Source: Aminobacter anthyllidis (GTDB lineage: Bacteria; Pseudomonadota; Alphaproteobacteria; Rhizobiales; Rhizobiaceae). Taken from it: a stretch of 64,000 bases of DNA. The notes beneath the pieces are model-generated. The model saw only the letters and a program-made list of their open reading frames with translations, was not told the origin of the DNA and searched no databases. Numbering within the stretch: position 1 is the stretch's first letter; every line of letters starts with the position of its first letter. Positions 45,425 to 54,328 of the stretch are shown one piece after another. The translations under genes and the position numbers were made by a program. The DNA lies in contig NZ_JAFLWW010000002.1 of the NCBI RefSeq assembly GCF_018555685.1, forward strand, positions 186,001 through 250,000. Direction: 5' to 3'.

Positions 45425-46285
45425 ATGCCGACAGCCATCCTCGCAGACCGCGCCATAACAGATGTTTCCGGCCCCGATGCCGAGCATTTCCTGCAAAACA
45501 TCCTGACGCTCGACCTGGATGCACTTGGCCAGAACGAGGCCAGACCCGGCGCGCTGCTCGCCCCGCAAGGCAAGATCATGTTCGATTTCCTGGTCTCGCG
45601 CAGCGGCGAGAACGCATTGAGGCTCGAATGCCGGGCCGACATAGCGGACGATTTCGTCCGCCGCCTGATGCTCTACCGGCTGCGCGCCAAGGCAGATATT
45701 TCCAAGCAGGATCAGGTGCTTGTCTCTGTTTCGTGGCAATCTGATTCAGCCGCTTCGCAAACTGATTCAACAACGACCGTCCGCGACAGCCGCTTTCCGT
45801 CGCCGGTGTTCCGCCACTATGGCGTAGCACCCGCGGCCACCGCAGGCGAAGCCGACTGGCATGCCTTCCGCATCGCCAATGCTGTCGCCGAAAGCGGCCC
45901 TGACTACGCCCTGGCGGACGCCTTCCCGCATGACGTGCTGCTCGACCAGATGGGCGGAGTCGGTTTCAAGAAAGGCTGCTTCATCGGCCAGGAAGTGGTG
46001 TCGCGCATGCAGCATCGCGGCACCGCCCGCCGCCGCGTGCTTCTGGTCACCGCCGCCGCGGACCTCCCCGCCGCCGGCACCGAGCTCAGGGCCGACGGCA
46101 AGGTCTTGGGCGCGCTCGGTTCAGCCTCCGGGTCACATGGCCTCGCCATCGCCCGTATCGACCGCGTCAAGGCGGCTCTCGACGCCGGCAGCGAGATCAC
46201 CGCCGGCGATGTCGCAGTGTCGCTTGAAATCCCATCCTGGGCCAGCTTCACCTATCCCGAAGCCGCCAGCGCGGAAGACGCCTGA
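45425..46285 (+). CDS. ygfZ: tRNA-modifying/Fe-S maintenance folate-binding protein YgfZ
   Basis: 286 residues. GcvT-like fold with the signature KKGCFIGQEVVSRMQHRG (the K-x-C-F-x-G-Q-E motif). YgfZ uses folate and supports Fe-S enzymes such as MiaB. MPTAILADRAITDVSGPDAE is the family start; the open frame runs far upstream antisense to the dihydroorotase gene but is not coding there. HD-domain gene follows after 3 bases, so they form an operon. Confidence 0.92.
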   Translation: MPTAILADRAITDVSGPDAEHFLQNILTLDLDALGQNEARPGALLAPQGKIMFDFLVSRSGENALRLECRADIADDFVRRLMLYRLRAKADISKQDQVLVSVSWQSDSAASQTDSTTTVRDSRFPSPVFRHYGVAPAATAGEADWHAFRIANAVAESGPDYALADAFPHDVLLDQMGGVGFKKGCFIGQEVVSRMQHRGTARRRVLLVTAAADLPAAGTELRADGKVLGALGSASGSHGLAIARIDRVKAALDAGSEITAGDVAVSLEIPSWASFTYPEAASAEDA

Positions 46286-46288
46286 GCC

Positions 46289-46906
46289 ATGGCCGACCGT
46301 CCCGGCGCCCCGCCCCGCGCCTGGCAGCGCATGCTGTCGGGCCGCCGCCTCGACCTGCTCGATCCCTCGCCGCTCGACGTCGAAATCTCCGACATCGCCC
46401 ACGGCCTCGCCCGTGTCGCGCGCTGGAACGGCCAGACCTCCGGCGACCACGCCTTTTCGGTGGCGCAGCATTCGCTTCTGGTCGAGCAGATATTCCGCCG
46501 GATTGTGCCGGCCGCATCGCCGGAGGCGCTGCTGGCAGCGCTGCTGCACGATGCGCCCGAATACGTCATCGGCGACATGATCTCGCCGTTCAAGTCGGTC
46601 GTCGGCGGCGGCTACAAAACCTGCGAGGAGCGTCTGCAGCACGCTATCCATTTGCGCTTCGGCCTGCCGGCTGAGATCGGCCAGGGCCTGAAGAAGGACA
46701 TCAAGCGCGCCGACCAGATATCGGCCTATTTCGAGGCGACATTGCTTGCCGGCTTTTCTGTTGCTGAGGCGACCGAATTCTTCGGCCGCCCGCGCGGCAT
46801 CACCGCCGACGGGCTCGACCTTGCACCGCAACCGGCAAAGCGCGTGCAGGACGCCTTCCTCAAGCGCTTTGCTGCGATCGAAAAGCTGCGCACCGGCCGG
46901 GCATGA
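46289..46906 (+). CDS. HD-domain hydrolase (YfbR-like)
   Basis: 205 residues. Metal-binding residues of the HD fold are in FSVAQHSLLVEQ, LAALLHDAPEYVIGDMISP (the HD pair) and KRADQISAYFEATLL. The family includes 5'-deoxynucleotidase YfbR. Substrate not proven here. Begins 3 bases after ygfZ, so the two are translated together. Confidence 0.9.
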   Translation: MADRPGAPPRAWQRMLSGRRLDLLDPSPLDVEISDIAHGLARVARWNGQTSGDHAFSVAQHSLLVEQIFRRIVPAASPEALLAALLHDAPEYVIGDMISPFKSVVGGGYKTCEERLQHAIHLRFGLPAEIGQGLKKDIKRADQISAYFEATLLAGFSVAEATEFFGRPRGITADGLDLAPQPAKRVQDAFLKRFAAIEKLRTGRA

Positions 46907-46958
46907 TCCTGGAAGTCGATGCCGGTTTTCGGGCCGGATCACGCTCCGGTAGCAACCC

Positions 46959-47582
46959 TCATGCCGGCGGGATAAACTCCTGGCTGATCTCCTGGAACAC
47001 CGGCATAGCCTCCAGTCGTGCGGCGTCCGCTGCGAGTGAGGGGAATTCAGCCATATCAAGCAGGCCCTGATGCGCGTCGTTGATGAAGCGCAACACGGCG
47101 GCCACGGCGATGTCGGCATGGCCGATGCGGTCGCCGAACCAGGCCCCGCCCCGTTTGGCACGCTCTGTTTCCAGCACCGCGAGCACCGAGGCGATCTGCG
47201 TGCGGCAGCGCTCGACCCAGACCTCCGACACCTGCGCATGCAGCCGCTTTTCGTAAAACAGGCTGACCGCCTTTTCGCCGACGCCGGTGGCCAGCGTCGT
47301 GATCTTGAGCGCCTGGTGCCGCGCCGGCTCGTCCCTTGGGAACATCGCCTGGCCCGCCGGCGCCAGGCTGTCGAGGTAATCGAGCATCATGTGGCTGTCG
47401 AGCAGAACCTCGCCATTGTCGAGCACCAGCGTCGGCACCCGCGTCAGCGGGTTGTAGGCGCGGATCTTGTCAGCGTCGCCGAACGCCGACCAGGGCTCGT
47501 GCCTGAAGGGCAGGCCATAGAGCCGAAGTGCTATGCCGACGCGGCGGACGAAGGGGCTGTCATACTGGCCGATGAGGATCAT
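46959..47582 (-). CDS. Glutathione S-transferase family protein
   Basis: 207 residues. N-terminal thioredoxin fold MILIGQYDSPFVRRVGIALR with Ser in the usual catalytic place, VPTLVLDNGEVLLDSHMMLD (glutathione-binding Asp/Ser), and a helical C-domain with GAWFGDRIGHADIAVAAVLR. Class not clear; related bacterial genes are annotated as GST. The frame is open well upstream but there it is antisense-like; the ATG at 47582 gives the natural start. Confidence 0.92.
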   Translation of the reverse strand: MILIGQYDSPFVRRVGIALRLYGLPFRHEPWSAFGDADKIRAYNPLTRVPTLVLDNGEVLLDSHMMLDYLDSLAPAGQAMFPRDEPARHQALKITTLATGVGEKAVSLFYEKRLHAQVSEVWVERCRTQIASVLAVLETERAKRGGAWFGDRIGHADIAVAAVLRFINDAHQGLLDMAEFPSLAADAARLEAMPVFQEISQEFIPPA

Positions 47583-47674
47583 GTCGTAACGTCCCGGAGC
47601 GAAACCTCCGGGGATACTACACGAGGCAGTGTCCCGATCCAGAAGCCTGGCCGCCCCGGTTCTTCGTCCAGCCC

Positions 47675-48856
47675 CTAATGCGCCCGCTTGGCCGGCTGGC
47701 CGCGCAGTTCGAGGATCGTCACCAGCACCATCACGAAGGTCGTCGCCGCCCCGATCAGCAGCGGCGACATATGGCTGGCGAAAGGCACCAGCGCGGCAAG
47801 CAGTCCAAGTCCGATGATATGCGACAGCGGCGCGCGGCCGACGACATAGAACTTGAACAGCAGGTTGCCGGCCAGATAGAGCGCCGAGCCGCCGATCGCC
47901 GTCCAGATCAGCGCCGGCTCGGCATGGCCGAGCGGATGGGCGAGCACCAGCTCGTCCGAAACCGCCACCACGATGATGCCGGCGACCAGTATGACCGGGA
48001 TATAGGTGTAGGCGATACGGGCGATCTGCCCAGTGTCGGCGGCTTCCGCGATCTTGTGGTGGGCGAGTTCCTGCCCGACGTTGAAGTAAACCAGCCACAT
48101 TGCCACCGAGGCGAAGAACGTCGTCAGGAATGCCGCCAGATTGACCCAGTTCAGTTCGAGCTCGGCAAAGGTCACGCCCGAGACCAGGATCGATTCGCCG
48201 AGCGCGATGATGATGAACAGCGCCGAGCGCTCGGCCATGTGGCCGCCCTCGACGTCCCAGCCCGTGGTCGACGAGGCGCCGTGCCAGGGCGTCCAGAAGC
48301 CGAGCGCCGGCGACACCAGCTCGATCAGCAGTGCCACCGCCCACAGCGCGAAACGGTTCTCGGGCTCGGCCAGTCCGCCGGCGATCCAGAAAATGCCCGA
48401 CAATGCCAGCCACAGGCCGATGCGGACGAAGTTGAGGTAGTTGTCGCGGTTATGGTTCTTGAGCGCCCAGATCACGAACAGGGTGCGCCCAACCTGCATG
48501 GCGACATAAGCGAGCGCGAATTGCAGGCCACGCCCCTCGAAGGCCTCGGGGATCGAGGTCGACAGCATCAGGCCGGCCAGCATCAGGGCAAACAACATGC
48601 CGCGCACCGGCGCCTTGCGCGGGTCGAGCCAGTTGGTCACCCAGGCGGTGTAGTTCCACACCCACCAGACGGCGACCAGCATCAGCAGTCCCTCGAGCGC
48701 GCCTGCCACCGACAGGTGCTTGAGCAGGAAATGCGACAGCTGCGTCACCGCAAAGACAAAGACGAGGTCGAAAAACAGCTCGACGAACTCGACCCTGGCG
48801 CTCTCGCCCTGCTGCCGCTTGCGCTGGTAGTCGTTGCTTGCCCCGCTCAATGCCAT
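47675..48856 (-). CDS. Low temperature requirement protein A (LtrA)
   Basis: 393 residues with about 11 helices. ARVEFVELFFDLVFVFAVTQ and HMAERSALFIIIALGESILV are LtrA signatures. Named for Listeria cold growth, but function is unknown. In other bacteria it is a frequent stand-alone gene. No partner is visible; the GST gene lies 92 bases downstream on the same strand. Confidence 0.92.
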   Translation of the reverse strand: MALSGASNDYQRKRQQGESARVEFVELFFDLVFVFAVTQLSHFLLKHLSVAGALEGLLMLVAVWWVWNYTAWVTNWLDPRKAPVRGMLFALMLAGLMLSTSIPEAFEGRGLQFALAYVAMQVGRTLFVIWALKNHNRDNYLNFVRIGLWLALSGIFWIAGGLAEPENRFALWAVALLIELVSPALGFWTPWHGASSTTGWDVEGGHMAERSALFIIIALGESILVSGVTFAELELNWVNLAAFLTTFFASVAMWLVYFNVGQELAHHKIAEAADTGQIARIAYTYIPVILVAGIIVVAVSDELVLAHPLGHAEPALIWTAIGGSALYLAGNLLFKFYVVGRAPLSHIIGLGLLAALVPFASHMSPLLIGAATTFVMVLVTILELRGQPAKRAH

Positions 48857-48957
48857 GCTTGTGTCCTCTAACGTTCAATCATCGATAGCCTCGCGGCATC
48901 CCGTTCAGTCGGGCCCATGCGCGGGTTGACTGGCCGTCATTCCCGAAACCCCGGGGC

Positions 48958-49341
48958 TCAATCCGGTGGCGGCGGCAACGACTTGTCGGCCCTGCACTTG
49001 TTCAGCGGCAGGATGTCACCGGCGAAGACCCTTTTGATGCGCTGGTTTTTGGCGTCGGTCTCGACGGTCATGCAGGCACAGCCATAGCCATATCCGGCCC
49101 CCGGTACATTGGTTTCGACGAACTGCCTGGGGTTGAAGTCGGGTGCCTTGTCGGCGCCCGCCGCATCAGGCCCGTCAGCCTCGCCCTGCGAGGTGATCGT
49201 CCAGGTCGCATCCTTGTCGATGAGCCAGAGATTGCCCGGCGTCGGGCTTGCATACCAGCCGCAGCGGCGTTCGGCGGCCGAGGCAGAGCTCAGCGACGCA
49301 ACGACGAGTGCGCCAACTGTAAACAAGAGAATCTGCCGCAT
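48958..49341 (-). CDS. DUF4087-like exported protein
   Basis: 127 residues. Signal peptide MRQILLFTVGALVVASLSSA, then ERRCGWYASPTPGNLWLIDK, the DUF4087 pattern, with a second cluster GYGYGCACMTVETD and a final cysteine (NKCRADK). Four cysteines suggest two disulfides in the periplasm. GGAGG is well placed before the ATG at 49341. Function unknown. Confidence 0.85.
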   Translation of the reverse strand: MRQILLFTVGALVVASLSSASAAERRCGWYASPTPGNLWLIDKDATWTITSQGEADGPDAAGADKAPDFNPRQFVETNVPGAGYGYGCACMTVETDAKNQRIKRVFAGDILPLNKCRADKSLPPPPD

Positions 49342-49438
49342 GCATGCCTCCAATGCATCGGCAGGAAAACAAGCCGCCCAGTCATTTGCAAGCGGCATTT
49401 GCAAGTCTCGATTGATACGGCGCGCGAGCACACGCGGC

Positions 49439-49711
49439 TCAGAGATGGGGCGCGAGCCCTGCGGCGGTGTCCTTGCTCGATGCCACCGGCACGATCTCGA
49501 AAACGACGAGATCGGCCCACTCGACGACCCAGCGCTGCAGCAGCGTCACGTCATCGGCCTCCACCAGCATGAAGCAGCGGCTCATGTCTGCCGCGATCCA
49601 GCTGTGATGGACGAGGAAACCCTCGGGCGCCAGCCGTCCCTTGTCGCGGAAGCGGCGATAGATCGCCTTCGGGTCGCGTCCGCGAAAATCCTCGATGACA
49701 AAGAAAAGCAT
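49439..49711 (-). CDS. DUF3303 family small protein
   Basis: 90 residues. MLFFVIEDFRGRDPKAIYRR, then VHHSWIAADMSRCFMLVEAD and VVFEIVPV show the small ferredoxin-like alpha/beta DUF3303 fold. Likely a dimeric cytoplasmic protein; function unknown. The ATG at 49711 is the conserved start; one 24 bases upstream is an alternative. Confidence 0.85.
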   Translation of the reverse strand: MLFFVIEDFRGRDPKAIYRRFRDKGRLAPEGFLVHHSWIAADMSRCFMLVEADDVTLLQRWVVEWADLVVFEIVPVASSKDTAAGLAPHL

Positions 49712-49775
49712 GTTGTCCGTGCCCCCGCTCTCCATCCGAGAAGATCAGGGGACACGGGAATTGGCAAGGCAGCGG

Positions 49776-50567
49776 TCAGTCGACCAGCGTGCCGCAGCTC
49801 AGATTGGCGATCGCACCGGTCATCGCACCGGCCCGATCCGAGGCGGCAAAGGCTGCGAAGTCGCCGATCTCGGCCAGCGTCGGGAAGCGCCCGAGCAACG
49901 GCCCGCTGGCGGCGCGGGCAGCGAGCATGTCGTCGACCGAGATGCCAGCCCGGCTGGCAAACCCTTCAAAGGCGGCGCGCACATGCGACACCTGCACGGA
50001 TTCAGGTATGGCGTCGGGGCGCAAGCAGATCACCCTGATGCCACTCCGCCCGAGTTCGCCGGCAAGGATGCGCGACAATGCCTCCACGGCGGCACTTGCA
50101 ACGCCGTTGCCGAGAAATCCTACGCCCGACATGCGCGCGCCGGGCGTCGACAGCGTCAGGATCACGCCCTTGCCGCGCATGTGCCGCGCCACCGCCCTGG
50201 CGGTCAGGAAGTTGGTCCTGGTATAGGCGGCCACAGGCGTTTCGAAATCGGCAAGCGAAAGCTCCGCCAGCGGCGTTCCCTGCACATGGGCGACGCCGAC
50301 GGCGTTCAGCGCGATGTCGATGCCACCGCTCTTCGTCGCCACCGAACCGGCATGGCGCTCGACCGCCTCCTCGTTGAGCGCATCGACGACAGCGATCTCC
50401 GCGAAGCCGCCATTGGCGCGAATGTCGGCCGCGACAGCCTCCATCCGGGGGCGCGAGCGCCCGGCAAGGAAGACACGGGCGCCATCGCGAGCGAACGCCT
50501 TTGCAGCGGCGCCACCTATCGCGCCACCACCGCCATGGACCACCGCAATGCGGTTCTTGAGCAACAT
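49776..50567 (-). CDS. SDR-fold protein lacking the catalytic Tyr/Lys
   Basis: 263 residues. The Rossmann start is AVVHGGGGAIGGAAAKAFAR. Where active SDRs carry Ser...YxxxK, this one reads LSTPGARMSGVGFLGNGVAS then AAVEAL: the tyrosine and lysine are absent. It also has NAVGVAH in place of NNAG. It may bind nucleotide without catalysis, or use another residue. Third gene of the ArsR-SRPBCC-SDR operon: it begins 1 base after the SRPBCC stop. Confidence 0.88.
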   Translation of the reverse strand: MLLKNRIAVVHGGGGAIGGAAAKAFARDGARVFLAGRSRPRMEAVAADIRANGGFAEIAVVDALNEEAVERHAGSVATKSGGIDIALNAVGVAHVQGTPLAELSLADFETPVAAYTRTNFLTARAVARHMRGKGVILTLSTPGARMSGVGFLGNGVASAAVEALSRILAGELGRSGIRVICLRPDAIPESVQVSHVRAAFEGFASRAGISVDDMLAARAASGPLLGRFPTLAEIGDFAAFAASDRAGAMTGAIANLSCGTLVD

Positions 50568-50568
50568 G

Positions 50569-51144
50569 TCACTCTCCAGCCCTTGAAGCGGCCTGCGGAC
50601 TGCCGAAACGCTCGGCGTATTCGCTTACCAGCCTGGTGTGGGTGCGCCAGAAGCCGTCGGGCTCGCGTCCCTCGAGCCTGGCGGCCAATATGCCGAGATG
50701 GGTATGCCAGCCAGCGGCGACGTTGAGCATCGCGCCAGGGTCGGTGAGCCGGCGATGGGTGACCGTCAGCAACACCTTGTCGTTGCGCGGCTCGAGTTCG
50801 AAGCGCACCTCGGAACGTTCGCCCGTCTCCGCCGCTCCGCCCCAGCTGTAGGCGAGCAGATACGGCGGCTCGCAGGCGATGATCTCGCCAGGCACCTTAT
50901 GCTCGGCCAAGGCTGCCAGATGCGCCGGCGGCGGATCGTCGTTGCGGGTCAGTTCGGAATTGCGGAAGACGTTCTCGACCTGCCCGCCTGCTCTCAGCTC
51001 CATCGGCCCGCCGGCGAGCCACTGGCTGCGCTTGTCGGAGTCGGTGAGATAGCTCCAGATCCGTTCGGCCGGGCCAGGCAGCAGCCGCTCGATGCGCACC
51101 GTTCCCGGTTCGGTGACGACACCGTAAGAAGTATGGATAGTCAT
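50569..51144 (-). CDS. SRPBCC (AHSA1-like) family protein
   Basis: 191 residues. GTVRIERLLPGPAERIWSYL is the START/Bet v1-type N-terminus; GGPMELRAGGQVENVFRN and LLTVTHRRL complete the cup. AHSA1-like proteins often pair with an ArsR regulator and handle small hydrophobic ligands; no ligand is known here. It overlaps the ArsR stop by 4 bases and is followed by the SDR. Confidence 0.9.
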   Translation of the reverse strand: MTIHTSYGVVTEPGTVRIERLLPGPAERIWSYLTDSDKRSQWLAGGPMELRAGGQVENVFRNSELTRNDDPPPAHLAALAEHKVPGEIIACEPPYLLAYSWGGAAETGERSEVRFELEPRNDKVLLTVTHRRLTDPGAMLNVAAGWHTHLGILAARLEGREPDGFWRTHTRLVSEYAERFGSPQAASRAGE

Positions 51145-51530
51145 GACTTGCTCCCTTTCTTCTTCGCTTCACTGCCGGTTTCGGACGGCTCCTTCGCCGC
51201 GGCCTTATCCTCGGCCACGAGCAGGGCTTCGAGTGCGTCGAGCTGCTGGCTCCAGAACTTTTCGTAATGGCGCATCCACTCGACGCCGGCATGCATCGGC
51301 ATGGCGTCGAGGCTGCAGACATGGGTGCGCCCCTGCACGCTGCGGCGCACGAGCCCGGCCTTCTCGAGCACCTTGATGTGCTTGGAGGCAGCGGCCAGCG
51401 ACATGTCGAACGGAGCCGCCAGGTCGCCGACATTGCGCGGCCCCTTGGCCAGACCGGTGAGCATGGCCCTTCGGGTCGGATCGGAAAGCGCGTGAAAGAC
51501 TGCGTCAAGATGTTCTGAATCTTCAACCAT
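51141..51530 (-). CDS. ArsR-family transcriptional regulator
   Basis: 129 residues. Winged helix FHALSDPTRRAMLTGLAKGP with recognition helix SLAAASKHIKVLEKAGLV. No cysteine metal site is present, unlike the ArsR at 29382. It is of the type that precedes SRPBCC genes and is usually a self-repressor. A lysine/glutamate-rich tail ends the protein. The ATG lies in a TTCAACC...GGTTGAA palindrome without a ribosome-binding site. Confidence 0.93.
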   Translation of the reverse strand: MVEDSEHLDAVFHALSDPTRRAMLTGLAKGPRNVGDLAAPFDMSLAAASKHIKVLEKAGLVRRSVQGRTHVCSLDAMPMHAGVEWMRHYEKFWSQQLDALEALLVAEDKAAAKEPSETGSEAKKKGSKS

Positions 51531-51566
51531 AAGGTTGAATTTAGAGCCACAAACTCAAATAGTCAA
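51522..51566 (-). promoter_or_regulatory. Promoter and operator of the ArsR-SRPBCC-SDR operon
   Basis: -35 TTGACT (51561-51566), 16 bases, -10 CTAAAT (51539-51544) on the minus strand; the predicted start of transcription falls about at the ATG (51528-51530). The palindrome TTCAACC-N4-GGTTGAA (51522-51539) covers the start codon, and another half-site GTCAACCAT lies at the -35. Confidence 0.6.
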
Positions 51567-51591
51567 CCATTGGGTATAATGATTTTCGCGG

Positions 51592-53052
51592 CTACTTGCC
51601 GTTGCGCTCCAGCCGGTCGAGGAACCATTGGGTCAGGCGCACCCAGACCTCGTCCTTCTCGCCGGAATCCTCGACGCCGTGGTCGAGGTTGGGGTTGTCG
51701 TTGACCTCGATGACGAAGACGCCATCCTTGGTTTCCTTGAGGTCGACACCGTAGAGCCCGTCGCCGATGCAGCGTGCGGCACGCACGGCGGTGTCGATGA
51801 CATGTGCCGGCGCATGCTTCAGCGTGAAGGTCTTGATGCCGCCCTCGTCGGGCTTGCCGGCGCGGTCGTGATTGACGATCTGCCAGTGCTTCTTGGCCAT
51901 AAGATAGTGGATGGCAAACAGCGGCTGTCCGCCAAGCACGCCGACGCGCCAGTCATACTGCGTCGGCATGAACTTCTGGGCGATCAGCAGATCCGAATCC
52001 TCGAGCCAGGCGGTCGCCAGCGCCTTCAGCTCATCGAAGTTCGACGCCTTCTTGACGCCGCGCGAGAACGACGAGTCCGGGATCTTCAGCACCAGCGGAA
52101 AGCCGAGCGTGTCAGCAGCCACCTGCAGGTCCGACACTCCGGCGATCATGACGGTCGGTGGCACCGGCACGTTGTTGTAGGCCATCAGCTCGTTGAGATA
52201 GACCTTGTTGGTGCAGCGGATCATCGACAGCGGGTCGTCGATGACCGGCATGCCCTCCTGCTGGGCGCGGCGGGCGAAGCGGTAGGTGTGGTTGGAGATC
52301 GACGTCGTCTCGCGGATCAACAACGCGTCGTAGTTGGCGAGCTTGGCCAGGTCCCTCTTGGTGATCGGCTCGACCTCGACGCCCATCTTCTCGGCGATGC
52401 GGGCCCAGTAGCGCAGCGATGAGATTTCCGACGGCGGCAGTTGCTCGTTGGGGTCGATCAGCGTGGCGAAGGTATAGCGCGAGGGCGTGCGCGCCTTGGT
52501 GTCGCGCCATTCGCGGCTGGTATAGGCTTCAAGCGCCGCAACGAAGCGCTTCTTGTCGGCATCGTCCAGCCGTCCAAGCGTGGCAAAACCGATCTTGTGG
52601 ATCGAAGCCCATTCGCCGTCCTTGATCGCCACTTCCAGCGCCGGCGCGCGGAACCAGTCGAACAACAGCCGGGTGAAACGGTCCCAGGCCTTGGACGGCC
52701 CGACGCCGAAGAAGATCGTCACCTTCGCCGGGAAGCTGCCCCCCAGGTCCTTGCGGCACTTGTTGAGCGCCAGCTCCAGTTCCGGCAGCGCGTTTTCGTA
52801 GAGTTTGCGTTCCGACAGGTCGATCATCGTCTCGACGGTCGGGATCACCTTGTGGCCGCGCGAGCCGGCAAGCAGCGAAGCGTAGTAGCCCCGGCTCTGA
52901 TAGGCATAGCGGTTGGACAGGTTGATGATCTTCGGCCGCTGGCCGCGAAACAGCGCCGGGTGCGCGAGATAGTCGCGATTGGTGATGATCTTGTGCGGCG
53001 TCGCGGTCTGGTCGAGGTCGCTTTGCCGGCCGGTAAGAATGACCCAGGTCAT
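51592..53052 (-). CDS. RimK-family ATP-grasp amino-acid/peptide ligase
   Basis: 486 residues. Residues ~1-230 form an N-terminal domain seen only in this RimK-like subgroup; the ATP-grasp fold follows, with PLVLKIPDSSFSRGVKKASN (ATP loop) and VFVIEVNDNPNLDHGVEDSG (metal ligands). RimK enzymes add glutamate or other amino acids to carboxylates, for example on ribosomal S6. The target here is unknown. It overlaps the GNAT-C39 gene by 4 bases, so the two act together. Confidence 0.92.
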   Translation of the reverse strand: MTWVILTGRQSDLDQTATPHKIITNRDYLAHPALFRGQRPKIINLSNRYAYQSRGYYASLLAGSRGHKVIPTVETMIDLSERKLYENALPELELALNKCRKDLGGSFPAKVTIFFGVGPSKAWDRFTRLLFDWFRAPALEVAIKDGEWASIHKIGFATLGRLDDADKKRFVAALEAYTSREWRDTKARTPSRYTFATLIDPNEQLPPSEISSLRYWARIAEKMGVEVEPITKRDLAKLANYDALLIRETTSISNHTYRFARRAQQEGMPVIDDPLSMIRCTNKVYLNELMAYNNVPVPPTVMIAGVSDLQVAADTLGFPLVLKIPDSSFSRGVKKASNFDELKALATAWLEDSDLLIAQKFMPTQYDWRVGVLGGQPLFAIHYLMAKKHWQIVNHDRAGKPDEGGIKTFTLKHAPAHVIDTAVRAARCIGDGLYGVDLKETKDGVFVIEVNDNPNLDHGVEDSGEKDEVWVRLTQWFLDRLERNGK

Positions 53053-54155
53053 CGTTTCGAAGGCTTTCCGAGAGTGATTGCGGCGCGCAGGCCGTCGCGG
53101 CCGAACTGCGCCATGCGCATGAAGATGTCGTAGGGAACGGGTATGTTGGCGGCATCAGATGCCGTCTCGCGCTGTTCGTCCTCGATCCACGGGTCGTGGA
53201 TCAGGATGTGGCCGCCATCGTCGCCAATGGCCAGCACCCAGTGCGGCACCTTCTTGCCGAACATCAGGAAGCCCGAGATCAGCACCAGCACCAGCTTGCC
53301 CTCGGCCAGCTTGCCCCTGATGTCATCGAGCGTGAACGGGCGATAAGTCACCGGGATCGCGTATTTTTCGGCACGCGCGCGGAAATCGGCCTGCGCCAGC
53401 TCCATCACCCGGCGCTTTTCGGCAGTGCGGACGGACTGGAGAAACAGAGCGCCCTCGGCGGACACGAAGATCTCCGCGCCAAGCCCCGCCTCATGCCCGG
53501 CCACCGCCAGCCCGAACGGCTCGCAACCGCCCGGTCCCGACATCATGAAGATCGTCGTCGCCTCGCGCCACAGCCTGACCTCCATCACCGGGTCCGGCAC
53601 GAACTTGCGGTCGAAATTGGCCATCGCCATCATCAGGCAGCACGGGCCGCAGGTGAAGTCGCAGGTCTGGGCGTAGAACGGCACTTTGGTCGCCACCGGA
53701 ACGTCGCCACGCAGCGTCTTTTCGTAGCGCAGTGCCGTCATGCCGTCTTCGTAGTAATCAGGCTCGTGGCCGATCCTGCGGTAGCCGTTCTGCTCGTAGA
53801 GGCTGATGGCGCGCGCATTGTCCTCGCGCACCTCGAGCCTCAGCATCATGCGGCCATGCTCGTAGGCGACGTGTTCGGCCTCATCGAGCAGGCTGCGGCC
53901 GATGCCCTTGCCGCCGAAATCGGGCGCGATGGCGAAGGAATAGAGCCGCGCCACGCCGCTACCCTTGCGAAACAGCACCATCGCATAACCGGCCAGGCGG
54001 CCGGCGCTGTCGGCGACGAGCGCTTGCGCGGTTTCGTGGTCGATCAGCTGGCGGAAAGAGCGGCGCGAGATTCTGTCGCCTTCAAAGACGGCGTTCTCGA
54101 TGGCGACAAGCGCATCGACATCTTCAGCGCGGGCCGTACGAATGTCGGCAGCCAT
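53049..54155 (-). CDS. GNAT acetyltransferase fused to a C39-like peptidase
   Basis: 368 residues. Residues 1-150 are a GNAT domain (SFAIAPDFGGKGIGRSLLDE holds the acetyl-CoA loop). From ~155 a papain-like C39 domain: VPFYAQTCDFTCGPCCLMMA holds the Gln and nucleophile Cys, and VPHWVLAIGDDGGHILIHDP the catalytic His and Asp. The pair GNAT plus C39 with a RimK-type ligase is a recurring neighbourhood in proteobacteria thought to make and trim peptide modifications, but no substrate is known. Confidence 0.9.
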   Translation of the reverse strand: MAADIRTARAEDVDALVAIENAVFEGDRISRRSFRQLIDHETAQALVADSAGRLAGYAMVLFRKGSGVARLYSFAIAPDFGGKGIGRSLLDEAEHVAYEHGRMMLRLEVREDNARAISLYEQNGYRRIGHEPDYYEDGMTALRYEKTLRGDVPVATKVPFYAQTCDFTCGPCCLMMAMANFDRKFVPDPVMEVRLWREATTIFMMSGPGGCEPFGLAVAGHEAGLGAEIFVSAEGALFLQSVRTAEKRRVMELAQADFRARAEKYAIPVTYRPFTLDDIRGKLAEGKLVLVLISGFLMFGKKVPHWVLAIGDDGGHILIHDPWIEDEQRETASDAANIPVPYDIFMRMAQFGRDGLRAAITLGKPSKR

Positions 54156-54328
54156 CTGGTCTTGAGAACCTCGTCTGGGCAGGAGAAGCCCTGAAGGAAT
54201 GTCCTTGCGAAGCGCTGGCGCGCCTGCGTTTTCACTGCGCAGTCACGCCTCGATTCGGGCCTTATTGTGACATGGCCGGGCACGGCTCGGGCATATGAAT
54301 CTCGTGGTGATTTGGCGCCAAAATGTCA

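Noticed and set aside
47583-48413. Upstream extension of the GST frame through the ltrA gene
   Set aside because: It is an off-frame reading of ltrA; the GST fold starts at 47582.
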